Shown in pieces: positions 1 through 9,876 of a stretch of 64,000 nucleotides of DNA (the first letter of the stretch is position 1; every line of letters starts with the position of its first letter). The DNA is taken from assembly GCA_905160935.1 (NCBI GenBank), contig CAJHZI010000414.1:1637501-1701500 (forward strand), read 5' to 3'. The stretch is from Enchytraeus crypticus (taxonomy: Eukaryota; Annelida; Clitellata; Enchytraeida; Enchytraeidae). The position numbers and the translations under genes were made by a program. The notes beneath the pieces were generated by a model. The model was not told the DNA's origin and made no database searches. It saw only the letters and a program-made list of their open reading frames with translations.

Positions 1-170
1 GGTTGACTATAAACGGCGAGCCTGGACGCCCTCCTGGATCCGCCACTGGCCACTGACTAACTGACTGACTGACTGACGAATTCCTCTTCGTTAACAAAGT
101 TTAAAAATTGCATAGAGATTTTGAAGGAGGGGCAAAGTCCCTTTGGCACCCCCTGAATCCGCTACTGGTT
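1..170 (-). mobile_element. Two short DNA-transposon-like ends
   Basis: Two imperfect copies of the same terminus lie in the same orientation, ending at about 51 (GGATCCGCCACTGG) and about 168 (GAATCCGCTACTGG). Read on the minus strand they begin CCAGTGGCGGATCC and CCAGTAGCGGATTC, which resemble hAT-type terminal inverted repeats. No transposase and no opposite end are visible; the window edge cuts the region. The assignment rests on this terminal motif only. Confidence 0.3.
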
Positions 171-559
171 AAAAGTGGAAACTATGATAAGCTCTAGTTT
201 GAGTCGTGTAACAGAGAGTACAAGAAAAGTTGCTATTTCTGTAGATCTACAATTTTGATTACGTTTCATGCAGATAATATAATCTATTCCTTTTATTTCC
301 ATAATCAATCTGACAAACCGCTGACTGTAACAATATGACAGATAACATAGCAATGCATCAGATACAGGCAGAAATTCAACACAAAATCAAAAATGCAAGA
401 TTGAAAATTATAAGATAACATTAAAAAATATTGACCAAGGCAAACTTATCCTACTTTAAGAGTTCTATAGTCACATATAGCTAAGCATTAGTAAACAGTA
501 GTAGAAAACAACTTCAGCAGTTTAAAACAACAGGTAGGCATTGTAAGTTAAACGTTAAT

Positions 560-1690
560 AATTTCTAGCATCTTCAAGTATAATACGGGTAATAAAGTTC
601 TTGTCACTTTAACTATTGCGTCTAGTAGGAAGTGTGAAATTTCTACCGGCAACGTTTCGTCTAGTTAGATATGGGTGATGGGCAAGCGTAGGCAAAAGCG
701 GGGCAAGTAGATGGGCGCTATCACTATGTACATTTTTTAAAAGTTTAGAATCAGGTGAAGCACACAAATCTTCAAAACTGGATTCCAAATTGCAGAAATT
801 TGCCTTTTTTAGCTCGTCTTAAAAAGGCTTCAAGTCTCTTTCTATCTTCCATAGTGGTAAAATCCCACCAAAATTGGGATGCATAGAGAAGCCTATTTAA
901 TGTAGATGCTTGAAATACTCTCTGAATGAGTTCGTTGGATAGTCCTTTAGTGCGTAGACTATACAAAGCAAAAATATTGCTGGAACTTGAGGATAAGAGA
1001 TTATTTATGTGAGTAGAAAAAGAAAAATTGGAGGAGATTGTAACACCCAAACATTTCATATCTGAGACGCGTTCTATGCCTTCAAGATGAGGTGCTGCAG
1101 AAGCCTGCCTCTTATTATTTGGGGAGTGGAATATAATTTCTTTAGATTTTATTCTATTTAATTTTAGATTGTTAATTTTGGCCCAATATAGGCAAGTTCG
1201 ACTTCTGTTAGATGAATATTGGATGCAGGCATAATTAAGTATGTGTCATCAGCATATTTAAGTAGCGAGTTTGATTTACTCAAGGTCTTGAGATCTGATG
1301 CTGTAACAACGAAAGCAGGAGGTCCAATGGAAGAGCCTTGAACTACGCTAGCATTAATTGTTGCACAAGAAGTATGATCGTCAAAAATTGTCCGATGAGA
1401 GCGATTAGTTAAAAAAACTAGCAATCCATTTCGTTACAGGGCTTGGTATGTCTAGCGAGCTAAATTTATCAAGCATGTGCGAATGTCTGACAGTGTCAAC
1501 GCTTTACTAAAATCTAGAGCAATCACTCTGACAAAAGGTTGTGGTTCTAGTAGTGAACTTATAGTATGAAATAGAAATATAAGCAGCAGTAGTAGATCCA
1601 GTAGGGCGAAAAGCAAATTGATTAGCAAAATCAAGATGAGAGGGTGGAGATGAAAATGCTAGATATGAATCATCATCTGCTTAAGAAAGA
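560..1690 (-). mobile_element. Degraded non-LTR retrotransposon (reverse transcriptase part)
   Basis: Translating the minus strand in shifting frames gives reverse-transcriptase motifs in order: ALDFSKA (about 1535-1500), QGSSIGPP (about 1350-1325), LKYADDTYLI (about 1270-1240), then MKCLGVTISSNFSFSTHI and the post-RT region (about 1060-770), then a C-terminal tail with HHPYLTRRN and FTLPTRR near 640-690. The reading frame is broken several times, so this is a dead, 5'-truncated copy. The motif style matches elements usually annotated as jockey-like; the clade is not certain. It lies in the probable intron upstream of the 3343 exon. Confidence 0.8.
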
Positions 1691-1949
1691 TTTATATATA
1701 TAGAGTTTTGACAATAATGTGACAATAGCAAAACTATTTGTCAAACAAAATAATAAGATAGAGATTATTTTGAATTTATTCTATGAAAGGTCAAAGTAAA
1801 CCTATACATAGCAATTGCACGTTAGGTTTTGCTTTAACAATTTCATGCACACATATTTGAAGGAGATGCATGTAAGTTCATCGGTATTTAGTACGATCAG
1901 CGTGAAAACGTTAAGATAAAAATAAAATATAAAAAAATCTAATGTTAAA

Positions 1950-2056
1950 TTCAATTTCCTCACTAGAAAGCGACGTCAGTGACGGGCGAGACCAGGATTT
2001 AAACCCCGCACAAACTGATCCGCGGTCGAATATCTTACCGACATCGTCACTGGCTT
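1950..2056 (-). repeat. SINE-1 copy (tRNA-derived)
   Basis: One of about ten copies of a 110-140 bp dispersed family. Read on the minus strand it starts GAAGCCAGTGACGATGTCGG, runs through a B-box-like segment (GGTTTAAATCC), and ends in the conserved tail with CTAGTGAGGAAATTGA. See 57086-57236 for the best copy. Confidence 0.7.
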
Positions 2057-2168
2057 CAGTAATTTTTTAAATAAAAATAACAACAGTATACATACAGCAT
2101 AAATAATATAACAATATTATAAACACAACATAAATAACAATAGTATAAACACAATTATATATTATAAA

Positions 2169-2177
2169 TTACAATAG

Positions 2178-2220
<43 letters not shown>

Positions 2221-2238
2221 TATATATATATTATATAT
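2169..2238. repeat. (TA)n microsatellite
   Basis: About 70 bp of nearly pure TA dinucleotide inside an AT-rich stretch with ATAAACACAACATAAATAAC-type low-complexity repeats (2060-2310). Confidence 0.9.
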
Positions 2239-2684
2239 AAGAATTGTTTTTATACTCTACACAACATAAATAAAATAACAATAATATAAACACCACATAA
2301 ACAATTTAAATAAAGCAACTGGATACTGTTGTTTCTCATATATATGAAGTTAGACGACCAAAAGAATAATACTAGCGATATATAGAATACATAGGCCTAC
2401 TGCATTCATTACAATACACGGTGATAGGCTATTGAAGCCTACAACGTCAGGTTAGCAAAGCGCACACAGCTCGCTAAAAACACGCTCATCGTTAGTGAGA
2501 AGAGTTACAACCTTTTCTACGAAGCCTCACATGCTCGCGCTTTAATTGCCTCGACGCTGACTCTGTGAAAGAGTCAATCATCGCTGCTTTGAGCGAGACC
2601 CAATGGCTTTCAACGAACCTGTGAATCGACAAGACATACAAGTTAGGCTACCGCTGATTGACTGGGAGGTCTCAGTGTCAGTGT

Positions 2685-3042
2685 GTCTCGTGGAGTCAGT
2701 GATTAGGAGATCACGTGGTGTCAGTGACTAGGAGATCACGTAGTGTCAGTGACTAGGAGATCACGTGGTATCAGTGATTAGGAGATCACGTGGTGTCAGT
2801 GATTAGATCACGTGGTGTCAGTGACTAGGAGATCACGTGGTGTCAGTGACTAGGAATCACGTGGTGTCAGTGACTAGGAGGTCACGTGGTGTCAGTGACT
2901 AGGAGGTCACGTGGTGTCAGTGGATCACGTGGTGTCAGTGACTAGGATGTCTCGTGGTGTCAGTGACTAGGTGGTCGCGTGGTGTCAGTGACTAGGTCAC
3001 GTGGTGTCAGTGACTAGGAAGTCACGTGGTGTCAGTGCGTCA
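2685..3042. repeat. E-box-bearing minisatellite, 24-25 bp unit
   Basis: About fourteen variant copies of a unit close to GTGTCAGTGACTAGGAGATC plus ACGTG. Eleven copies keep the palindromic hexamer CACGTG, in the context TCACGTGG. The array ends about 300 bp before the splice acceptor of the 3343 exon. Copies differ by small deletions at the AGGAGAT segment, while GTGTCAGTGA is nearly invariant. Confidence 0.95.
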
Positions 3043-3342
3043 GCCGACTGTTTAAAGGCAGCCCATGAATATTGACGATATTCGTTTCGATTGAATTCAG
3101 TAGTTGTCAATGAATATTAACGATATTTAATTCTTTGAATTCAGTAGTTGTCAATGAATATAGACTATATTCGATTGACAATTCTGTAGTTCGTAGGAAT
3201 CTCAGGTTTAAGAATTTATAATTCTGGATTACAAGGAATACAGAATTTGCTTAGCGTCGTATCTATTAATAGAAAATAGATGACAATTATTGTGTCACTT
3301 TTTGTGTAATGTGCGTATATTTACGTGTTATTTGATTTACAG

Positions 3343-4514
3343 GACCAGTGAACAGAATATCAAGATCCGCGGAGTATTCGGAGTCCAGACTGCAACCGTT
3401 CTTCAGCAAAAGATCCTCGGAAGACACCAGACTGGGATACTTACAGGAAGTGCCCACTTATCCTCTCGTACCTGAACCGAGAAGATGGCATGACTTTTCC
3501 AAAACTCTGTTGCCATCTAATGGAACCCAAAACTCCACGACCAACGGACAGATTTCCACAACTGAGATGAGATTGGACACTGGTGCTGGACTATTCGCTG
3601 AACCTCAATCACGATCCTTCGATGTCTTTCACGCTCCCTTATCAACACTTAGGTCATCATCAAATCTAAATATGACTAGCTGCGAGCATCTTAAAAAGGA
3701 AACTACTCGAGATATGAATGAAATAGGAGATGTGTTGGCTACAGATAAGCTGTTCGGAGAAGGACTGAACCCAGGGAGGCAGAGTGCTTTCAGCTCTCTA
3801 AGATCCAGTGCTTCTAGGCTGCACAATAATCAGGCTTTTCCGTACCCAGCCTCAGGTATATTTAGTAGACAGAAACTCGAATCTTCATTATACTTACCTT
3901 TATCGCAAACACCCACGTCATCGGAGACACTCTCTTCCCAGTCAACAACTGCTGCATCATTGACGTTGTCACAGAGTTTGATGACATCATTTGATCAAGC
4001 ATCCTCAGCATCTACAACCTTGCCTTCACCTGGCTGCACTGCATTTATTAACTCCCTGTTCGCAACCACAGATACATTCTCTGTAAAGCCATTCCCGACA
4101 TTACAGTCCAACCATGCGAAAATGAGCGATGACCCAGTAAACAAACCAGTCTTCGGTGGATATGTAGTACCGGCAAGCGGTGAAAGCTCATTTTCTCAAA
4201 GGTCAAACAACAAAGGATCAAGCACTTCAAACGGGATGATCAGTTCAAATGGTAGCATTGAAGATTTTAATTTCAATACTGTGTTTGATACGATGGGATC
4301 CTCGCTCTCACTAAGCGGCACAGCCAGAAATATGGACATGACTGCCTCTGTATATCAACCAGTTTGTACCGGATGGCTGTCTCATTTGGATGAATTAGTG
4401 GGAGAGTATTCAGGGATGGGCAGAGAGAGAAAGGAAATGCAGAACGGCGCTACAGCTTCAACAGTGTGTCATGGAGATCTTACAGAGTATGGTTCTCTAT
4501 GGAGACCATATTAA
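3343..4514 (+). CDS. Terminal coding exon ending WRPY, probable RUNX transcription factor (partial)
   Basis: The exon starts after a good acceptor (TTGATTTACAG, ending at 3342) in phase 2, so its first complete codon is CCA at 3345. It stays open for 389 codons to the TAA at 4512-4514. The product is Ser/Thr-rich and low in structure, with no catalytic domain, and its last residues are GSLWRPY. A C-terminal WRPY is the Groucho/TLE-binding tail of RUNX proteins. The exon also begins with a split codon then Pro, compatible with the Gly-Pro that follows the Runt domain (inference). The DNA-binding Runt domain is not in the window; it would lie in upstream exons left of base 1. Possible polyadenylation signals follow from 5230. 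The alternative is another Groucho-recruiting factor, since Hes/Hey proteins carry related tails. The exon itself is well supported by length and splice site; the family name is moderate. Confidence 0.6.
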
Positions 4515-4867
4515 TTAACCTACCTTTTTGTGCGACTGTGTGACTAATTTCTAAATCACGGCTTCATACACATAGATAAGCGTGTTACCATCTTAGCCAC
4601 CAGTCGATTTATGCTTGAACCGGAAGGTTAAGAAATAGTGTCCGAAAACAGTTTTGGTCATTCAGCAATTATCAAGTAACAATCAACTGCCCGAACAACT
4701 GGCACTGGAAAACTTTAAAAGCCAAAACTTGCCTATGTAAAATCATAGCGTCCAATTCAGTGTAAAAAATAACTGCTCGCTAATTAATAGCTGCTGTGCT
4801 CAAAAATAGCCTAAATTTGACGGCTGATATTATTGGCAGAATATCAGCTGACCGCTAATATTATTGG

Positions 4868-5128
4868 CTCGAATCCAACATCTATAAGATCATTTGCATG
4901 AGATCAGCTATCAAGAGATCATTAGCATGAGATCAGCTATCATGAGATCAGCTATCATGAGATCATTAGCATGAGATCAGCTATCAAGAGATCATTAGCA
5001 TGAGATCAGCTATCAAGAGATCATTAGCATGAGATCAGCTATAATGAGATCATTAGCATGAGATGAGCTATCAAGAGATCATTAGCATGAGATCAGCTAT
5101 CAAGAGATCATTAGCATAGAATCACTAG
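4868..5128. repeat. 29-bp minisatellite (ATCAGCTATCAAGAGATCATT unit)
   Basis: About eight copies of a 29-bp unit built from AGATCATTAGCATG and AGATCAGCTATCAAG, with whole-half-unit duplications at the 5' end (4930-4960). It lies in the probable 3' UTR or downstream flank of the WRPY exon. Confidence 0.95.
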
Positions 5129-5229
5129 CATGACAGACAGTACCGCACAAGCTCTTAGTCTCGGCCACATCTCGTTTACTCTCCAGCCAAAACGATTTTA
5201 AGTTATTCTGCGATTGTAGTTTTAATATA

Positions 5230-5235
5230 AATAAA
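5230..5235 (+). promoter_or_regulatory. Candidate polyadenylation signal
   Basis: AATAAA about 715 bp after the stop of the WRPY exon, just past the minisatellite. This is the first good canonical hexamer seen downstream; its use is inferred. Confidence 0.4.
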
Positions 5236-5990
5236 GCATTGGATGACAATTGTCAAGAGATCAGCTAACCTGGATAGATCATATTCAATAATATCGGCAG
5301 AAAATATGCGTCATCAGTTTTCAGACAGCTCCACTGTCGTTGATGTGGGCTCTCTAATAGTTTACCATTGATTGCATTTCATAATCATTTTGTTTTAATT
5401 ACTAAATTTGTATATATTTGTAATACAAAGACGTATTTTGAGACAAACGTTCAAATTAAACTTACAGTTTCGTCGATAAACGAGTCTACCAATTCTAAAG
5501 ACTCAACGCAATTACAGTTGAATGCTCGTGGCATTTGACTGCTATGTCACAAGCCCCATTATGATATAGTCTCAATACCTACAATTTTTTTGCAGTATAT
5601 CTACTGAAATGAGTTAAACTGAACTTTCATCAAGCAAAACTAAATTAACAGATTTAATTACCAGTGTTGTATCATCTCCAGCAGTACATAAGTCATCCCA
5701 AAATAAAATATAAAATAAAAGGTGTCACGGTTTGTCACTAACATAAGAATAATAATTAATAGGCTAATGATTTTACTTTTGTAAATATAATTAGCTGCAG
5801 GTATCCATTAATCTCTTCATACTAAAAATTAATAAAAGAAACGATGTCATATAGAGCACAATAATTAATCAGTTTCATTATCAAAACACTTATTCCCAAA
5901 ATGAAAAATGTGACAGAGATAAACAGAAGGAAACAGCACTGCTAAGGAGGCTTACAATATCTATAGAATATAAAAGGAGGCTTACAATAA
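5236..5990. other. Intergenic, no gene seen
   Basis: AT-rich sequence without a supported exon, RNA gene or long repeat. It contains many TAAT and AATAAA strings expected by composition. Confidence 0.6.
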
Positions 5991-6490
5991 ACAATGTCAA
6001 CGGTATTCAATAGTCACACGTTATTAATAGATACAAAAAGGAGACAGCTTTATTGCTCTGTACAACCAATGTTGTTATATAGTAATGAATGTTGGAAAAT
6101 CTCTGATGCAATGGAAAAAAACTGGAGGCAACAGAGATGTGGTTCTACAGAAGAATGTTACGCATATCATATACATGTCTAAATCACGCTGCAAATGATG
6201 ATGTTCTACAACGAACGGCAACTAGTTGTGATCTATAGAATAAGGTGCCAGCAGATGAAGTTTTTCAGCCATATTATGCTGAACAAAATCGTTGAAACCT
6301 CCACAGTGACAGGAAAAATAAACGGCAAACGAAGTAATGGTCGACATGAGATGGCGCTTATTCAGAGTATACGCAAATGGATGCAGATAACAGAAACAGA
6401 AATGATCAGAGCAACAATGGACAGAGACATGGAGGAATACAACCTTAACCTCTTAGGCTTGGAACAGGCACGGCACTCGAAGTAGAAGGA
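5990..6490 (+). mobile_element. LINE fragment, C-terminal part of RT protein
   Basis: Two adjacent reading frames give the post-polymerase region of an RTE/jockey-type LINE. 5994-6182 reads a YSNECWKIS...MEKNWRQQ segment and 6195-6485 reads RQLVVIYRIR, MKFFSHIM, GKINGKRSNGRHE and a final DRDMEEY block. These correspond to the usual YGCESW, FLGHI, GKR-RGR and DR-WR signatures. There is a frameshift near 6183-6195 and the polymerase core is absent. Confidence 0.75.
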
Positions 6491-7560
6491 TTTTTAAGTT
6501 TAATGATTTGATTTTACACTAAAAGTATTGTCTCCTATAGTCATTAAAATATCAACCAAAAAGTATTAAAATAAAAGATAGGTAGAATTAGTCTCATGTA
6601 TTGATGTGATTTCAGGATAATTATCATAATTATCTTATTACATTACTCAAAAATGCGTAGTTAATAATCAGAAGCATATTACATTATATATAACCAAAAA
6701 TTACATTATATTTAAAGCGCTTGTTTTAGAATTATCTTTACTGAAAGTAAACGAACAAATATAGTTAACTTCTGCCAGCATTACTTTAACAACAAATTTT
6801 AATTACAACAGTGTCATATCTATTTACTCTAATAATTAGCTTGAAATTCTAATAACTGACTAATTCTATAATAACTGACTTGATTACTTGAAAGTCTTCT
6901 TTGAAATTTGTGTTAAAAAAGGAACTACTTAAATTTTTATATTCGACGAAATAATTGAATATGTATTAAATTAAACCGATGAGAACATCTTACAAATAAC
7001 GCTATCTTGCAATCATTTAATTGAGCATAATCCAATGTAGATCGCCTACATTCTTTAATTAAGCAAGAGTACAAGATTGTCAACATAACTTCAAAGGAGC
7101 TACAGCATTCATCATTGTAGGGATCGAGATAAATTGCACCATAGGACCCCAACGGGGAAAATATTCCAAAACAAATAGGAGTAAAATAACCCAACAGTTG
7201 CGAGATTGACAACGATTATGGATTCAAACTATAGAAAAGTACTACATGAAAAGAAAGAGAATAAAAATATCTTATACAACAATTAGTACATTAAAATAAA
7301 ACTAATTCTTAACAGGTTATTACCAACCTCTGATTATGGAAAAAAAATATTAACAAGTTTTAAAAATATATCTTCATAAAGTCATGATTTCTCAGTCAAA
7401 ATTACTAGATGCTAAATATAACAGTCTTTCAAAACTTTTCATTAAATCAATGCAAACTATATAGATATTCAGAACTATCATCAATTATCTACCACTAATT
7501 ATTACACACATTCTCTCATTAATCACATTTACATAATCATTAATCAACCTTAATCATTCG
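6490..7560. other. Intergenic, no gene seen
   Basis: Very AT-rich. A 91-codon minus-strand frame (6937-7212) has no family resemblance and no splice context, and is treated as chance. Confidence 0.5.
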
Positions 7561-7612
7561 CAACCCATTACGCAATCATTCGTCAATCATGCATCTTTCG
7601 CTAATTACAAAT

Positions 7613-9052
7613 TTAATCATCAAACACGTTGTCTTCTTCAACTTCATCGTTCATTCTCTTGCTCCACAACCTCTCCTCCTCCTCTTCATTCCAAGAAAAC
7701 AAGTCAGACACCCCTCCCTGCCCCAAGAACCCATCCACCATCTCTTCTTCCCACATGACATCACCCTGATCCTCTGAGCTCCCATCCATCACTGCCTTCT
7801 TTGTACTCTGCGCTACATCTTCAGTTACCAGCTTACGTTTGGATGTTCGTTTACCTTTGCCAGTCCCTTTAAATTGAATTTCTAGCTTCTGCTGAGTTGC
7901 CTCAATATTAGGGATTGACTTAGGTTTGGTATTTACTATTGGAGGAGCTGCCCCATCACTTTGGGATGCTTCACTGTGTAGCGCTGACTCTGGATGTTCG
8001 ACTGACTGCATCTGCTGTGCAATGGGTTTCATCTTCCTATAGAAGGTTGACTGCGGAATGCCGAACAATTCGATAGCTGCTGAAGCCGTTAATTTCTTGC
8101 TCCTCACCAACGCCAAGGCTCGGTTGATCATAAGATCAGTTGCCGCATTCTTTATCGATGTTGCATTTAGACGTTGAGGTGATTTTTTTTCGCCAGAAGA
8201 GTCCTGCTTCACTGACGACACAATGAGACTTGGTGCATTTGCTTTGCCCTCAGTATTCTCTCTGATGCTTGATTTGCGTGAAGAGGTAGTCTGTTGTGGT
8301 GCTTTGGACTGAGCAGAGGCATCACTTGCGCTCGTCGTTGATGCTGTAGCAGGTGACAGCTGTGTAATGATCTGCTTTGCAAGGTCGCTAGATGTACCAC
8401 CCTTGCTCACTATGGGCGTCAGAGCAGCAATCAGCTGTGTGGTGGAAGAGCCACTAAACTCATTCAATTTAAACGTCATTTCGACAGGAAGTTTTGCGCA
8501 ACACTTTGAAATGCCAGCTTTCCTAGGTAGTCGCGATGACAAAGAAGGCTTCCTCAGTTTTGCTGGCATAGCTGAGCGAGCTGAACCAATTCTTTTATTC
8601 GACTCGGTCAGTGTTGTTTCAGTTGGACACAGAGGGGCTGACTGGTAAAACCCTGTGGAATTTTCTCTCTCCGTCAACTTGGGTGTTGTTACGGAGAAAA
8701 CAACGCGAGGTTTAGCAGTAGCAGTGGAACATCCTGAAGCAGAATTACGTAGTGTGGAAGGTTTTGAACCTTTCTTTATCAACATGGTGGATGTGGCACT
8801 GGAATGCTGTGGGAAGGGCTTCGAATTTGTCAAATTTGCTACAGCAGCTGAAGGTTTTCGCTTAGTGAGGTTGGAAGCATCAGAAGAGTTAACGTCTTCA
8901 CATAACTTGGGCGGAATGATAGATCTGCCCTCTTTCAGATGTAGCTTACTGTCAATTACTGGCTTCTCTTTGGGAATGTTGCTAGATGTGAGAACAATTC
9001 TAGACAGCTCAACATTTGGCATACCAGAGGTAACTTTTTTGATTGATTTCTC
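7613..9052 (-). CDS. psq gene, exon 3 (terminal)
   Basis: 480 codons including the TAA at 7613-7615. Holds the disordered middle, the psq helix-turn-helix (DNA about 8131-8030) and the acidic C terminus. Confidence 0.8.
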   Translation of the reverse strand, partial: EKSIKKVTSGMPNVELSRIVLTSSNIPKEKPVIDSKLHLKEGRSIIPPKLCEDVNSSDASNLTKRKPSAAVANLTNSKPFPQHSSATSTMLIKKGSKPSTLRNSASGCSTATAKPRVVFSVTTPKLTERENSTGFYQSAPLCPTETTLTESNKRIGSARSAMPAKLRKPSLSSRLPRKAGISKCCAKLPVEMTFKLNEFSGSSTTQLIAALTPIVSKGGTSSDLAKQIITQLSPATASTTSASDASAQSKAPQQTTSSRKSSIRENTEGKANAPSLIVSSVKQDSSGEKKSPQRLNATSIKNAATDLMINRALALVRSKKLTASAAIELFGIPQSTFYRKMKPIAQQMQSVEHPESALHSEASQSDGAAPPIVNTKPKSIPNIEATQQKLEIQFKGTGKGKRTSKRKLVTEDVAQSTKKAVMDGSSEDQGDVMWEEEMVDGFLGQGGVSDLFSWNEEEEERLWSKRMNDEVEEDNVFDD

Positions 9053-9831
9053 CTAAATATAAAACACACATTAATTTAAGCAATTTATTTGCAACCGTTA
9101 CCTCTTACTACACAGTCAATAAGAAGACTCACAGAATGATTTTCGTTGTAGTATAGAACCCACTACTCAAAAGTGATTGTCATGCAAATCATTTGCAATG
9201 TAACTAATATCTCGGGTTAAATATCAAGTTCAAGGAATAAATTTAAATGGATTTTTCTACATTATTATAGAAATGACCATGGACTATAAAATGTAAAATC
9301 CATCAAAACAAAAGATCACAATGAGTTTCAGCAGATGGGCCTCTGAAAATTTGTATCAAATAATCTAGTCATTTATTCTTGAAATTTAAGCTTTCTTAAA
9401 AACAAAGAATGAACAATCAACAGAATAGACTCAGAGATTAACATATATACAGAACAGCTGTCGACTGAACCCTGCAATTTTAAGCTAATTCACTTTCAAT
9501 TAGATTTTTAATAGATACTTATAACACAAACTACACTTGTGAACATGGTGCACCTTATGCTTCAAACATTACTAGTTCTTTTATTTTAAAATTAAAATAT
9601 AAAAGTATAACAGCTTCTGTTCTACAGTATACGGATCAGGCAGCTAAACTCAGGATCACTATCGTACATACTCTTAACATCTGAGCAGCAGAATAAAATT
9701 TGATGGAGTCAGATTCAAGGGTATATCATGGATATAGGTCATAGTTTTGAGAGTTCTAAAAAGAGCAGTATGAACACAGTAAGAAGAATCAAAGGAGCTA
9801 AGTACTCACTTATCAGATATTTATATATATA

Positions 9832-9876
<45 letters not shown>

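Noticed and set aside
7589-7777. Plus-strand 62-codon frame
   Set aside because: Antisense of the acidic tail of the psq gene; Pro/Leu/Ser composition follows from the complementary Glu-rich codons.
8367-9056. Plus-strand open frames of 93 and 133 codons
   Set aside because: Antisense shadows of the psq gene exon 3, with no splice or domain support.
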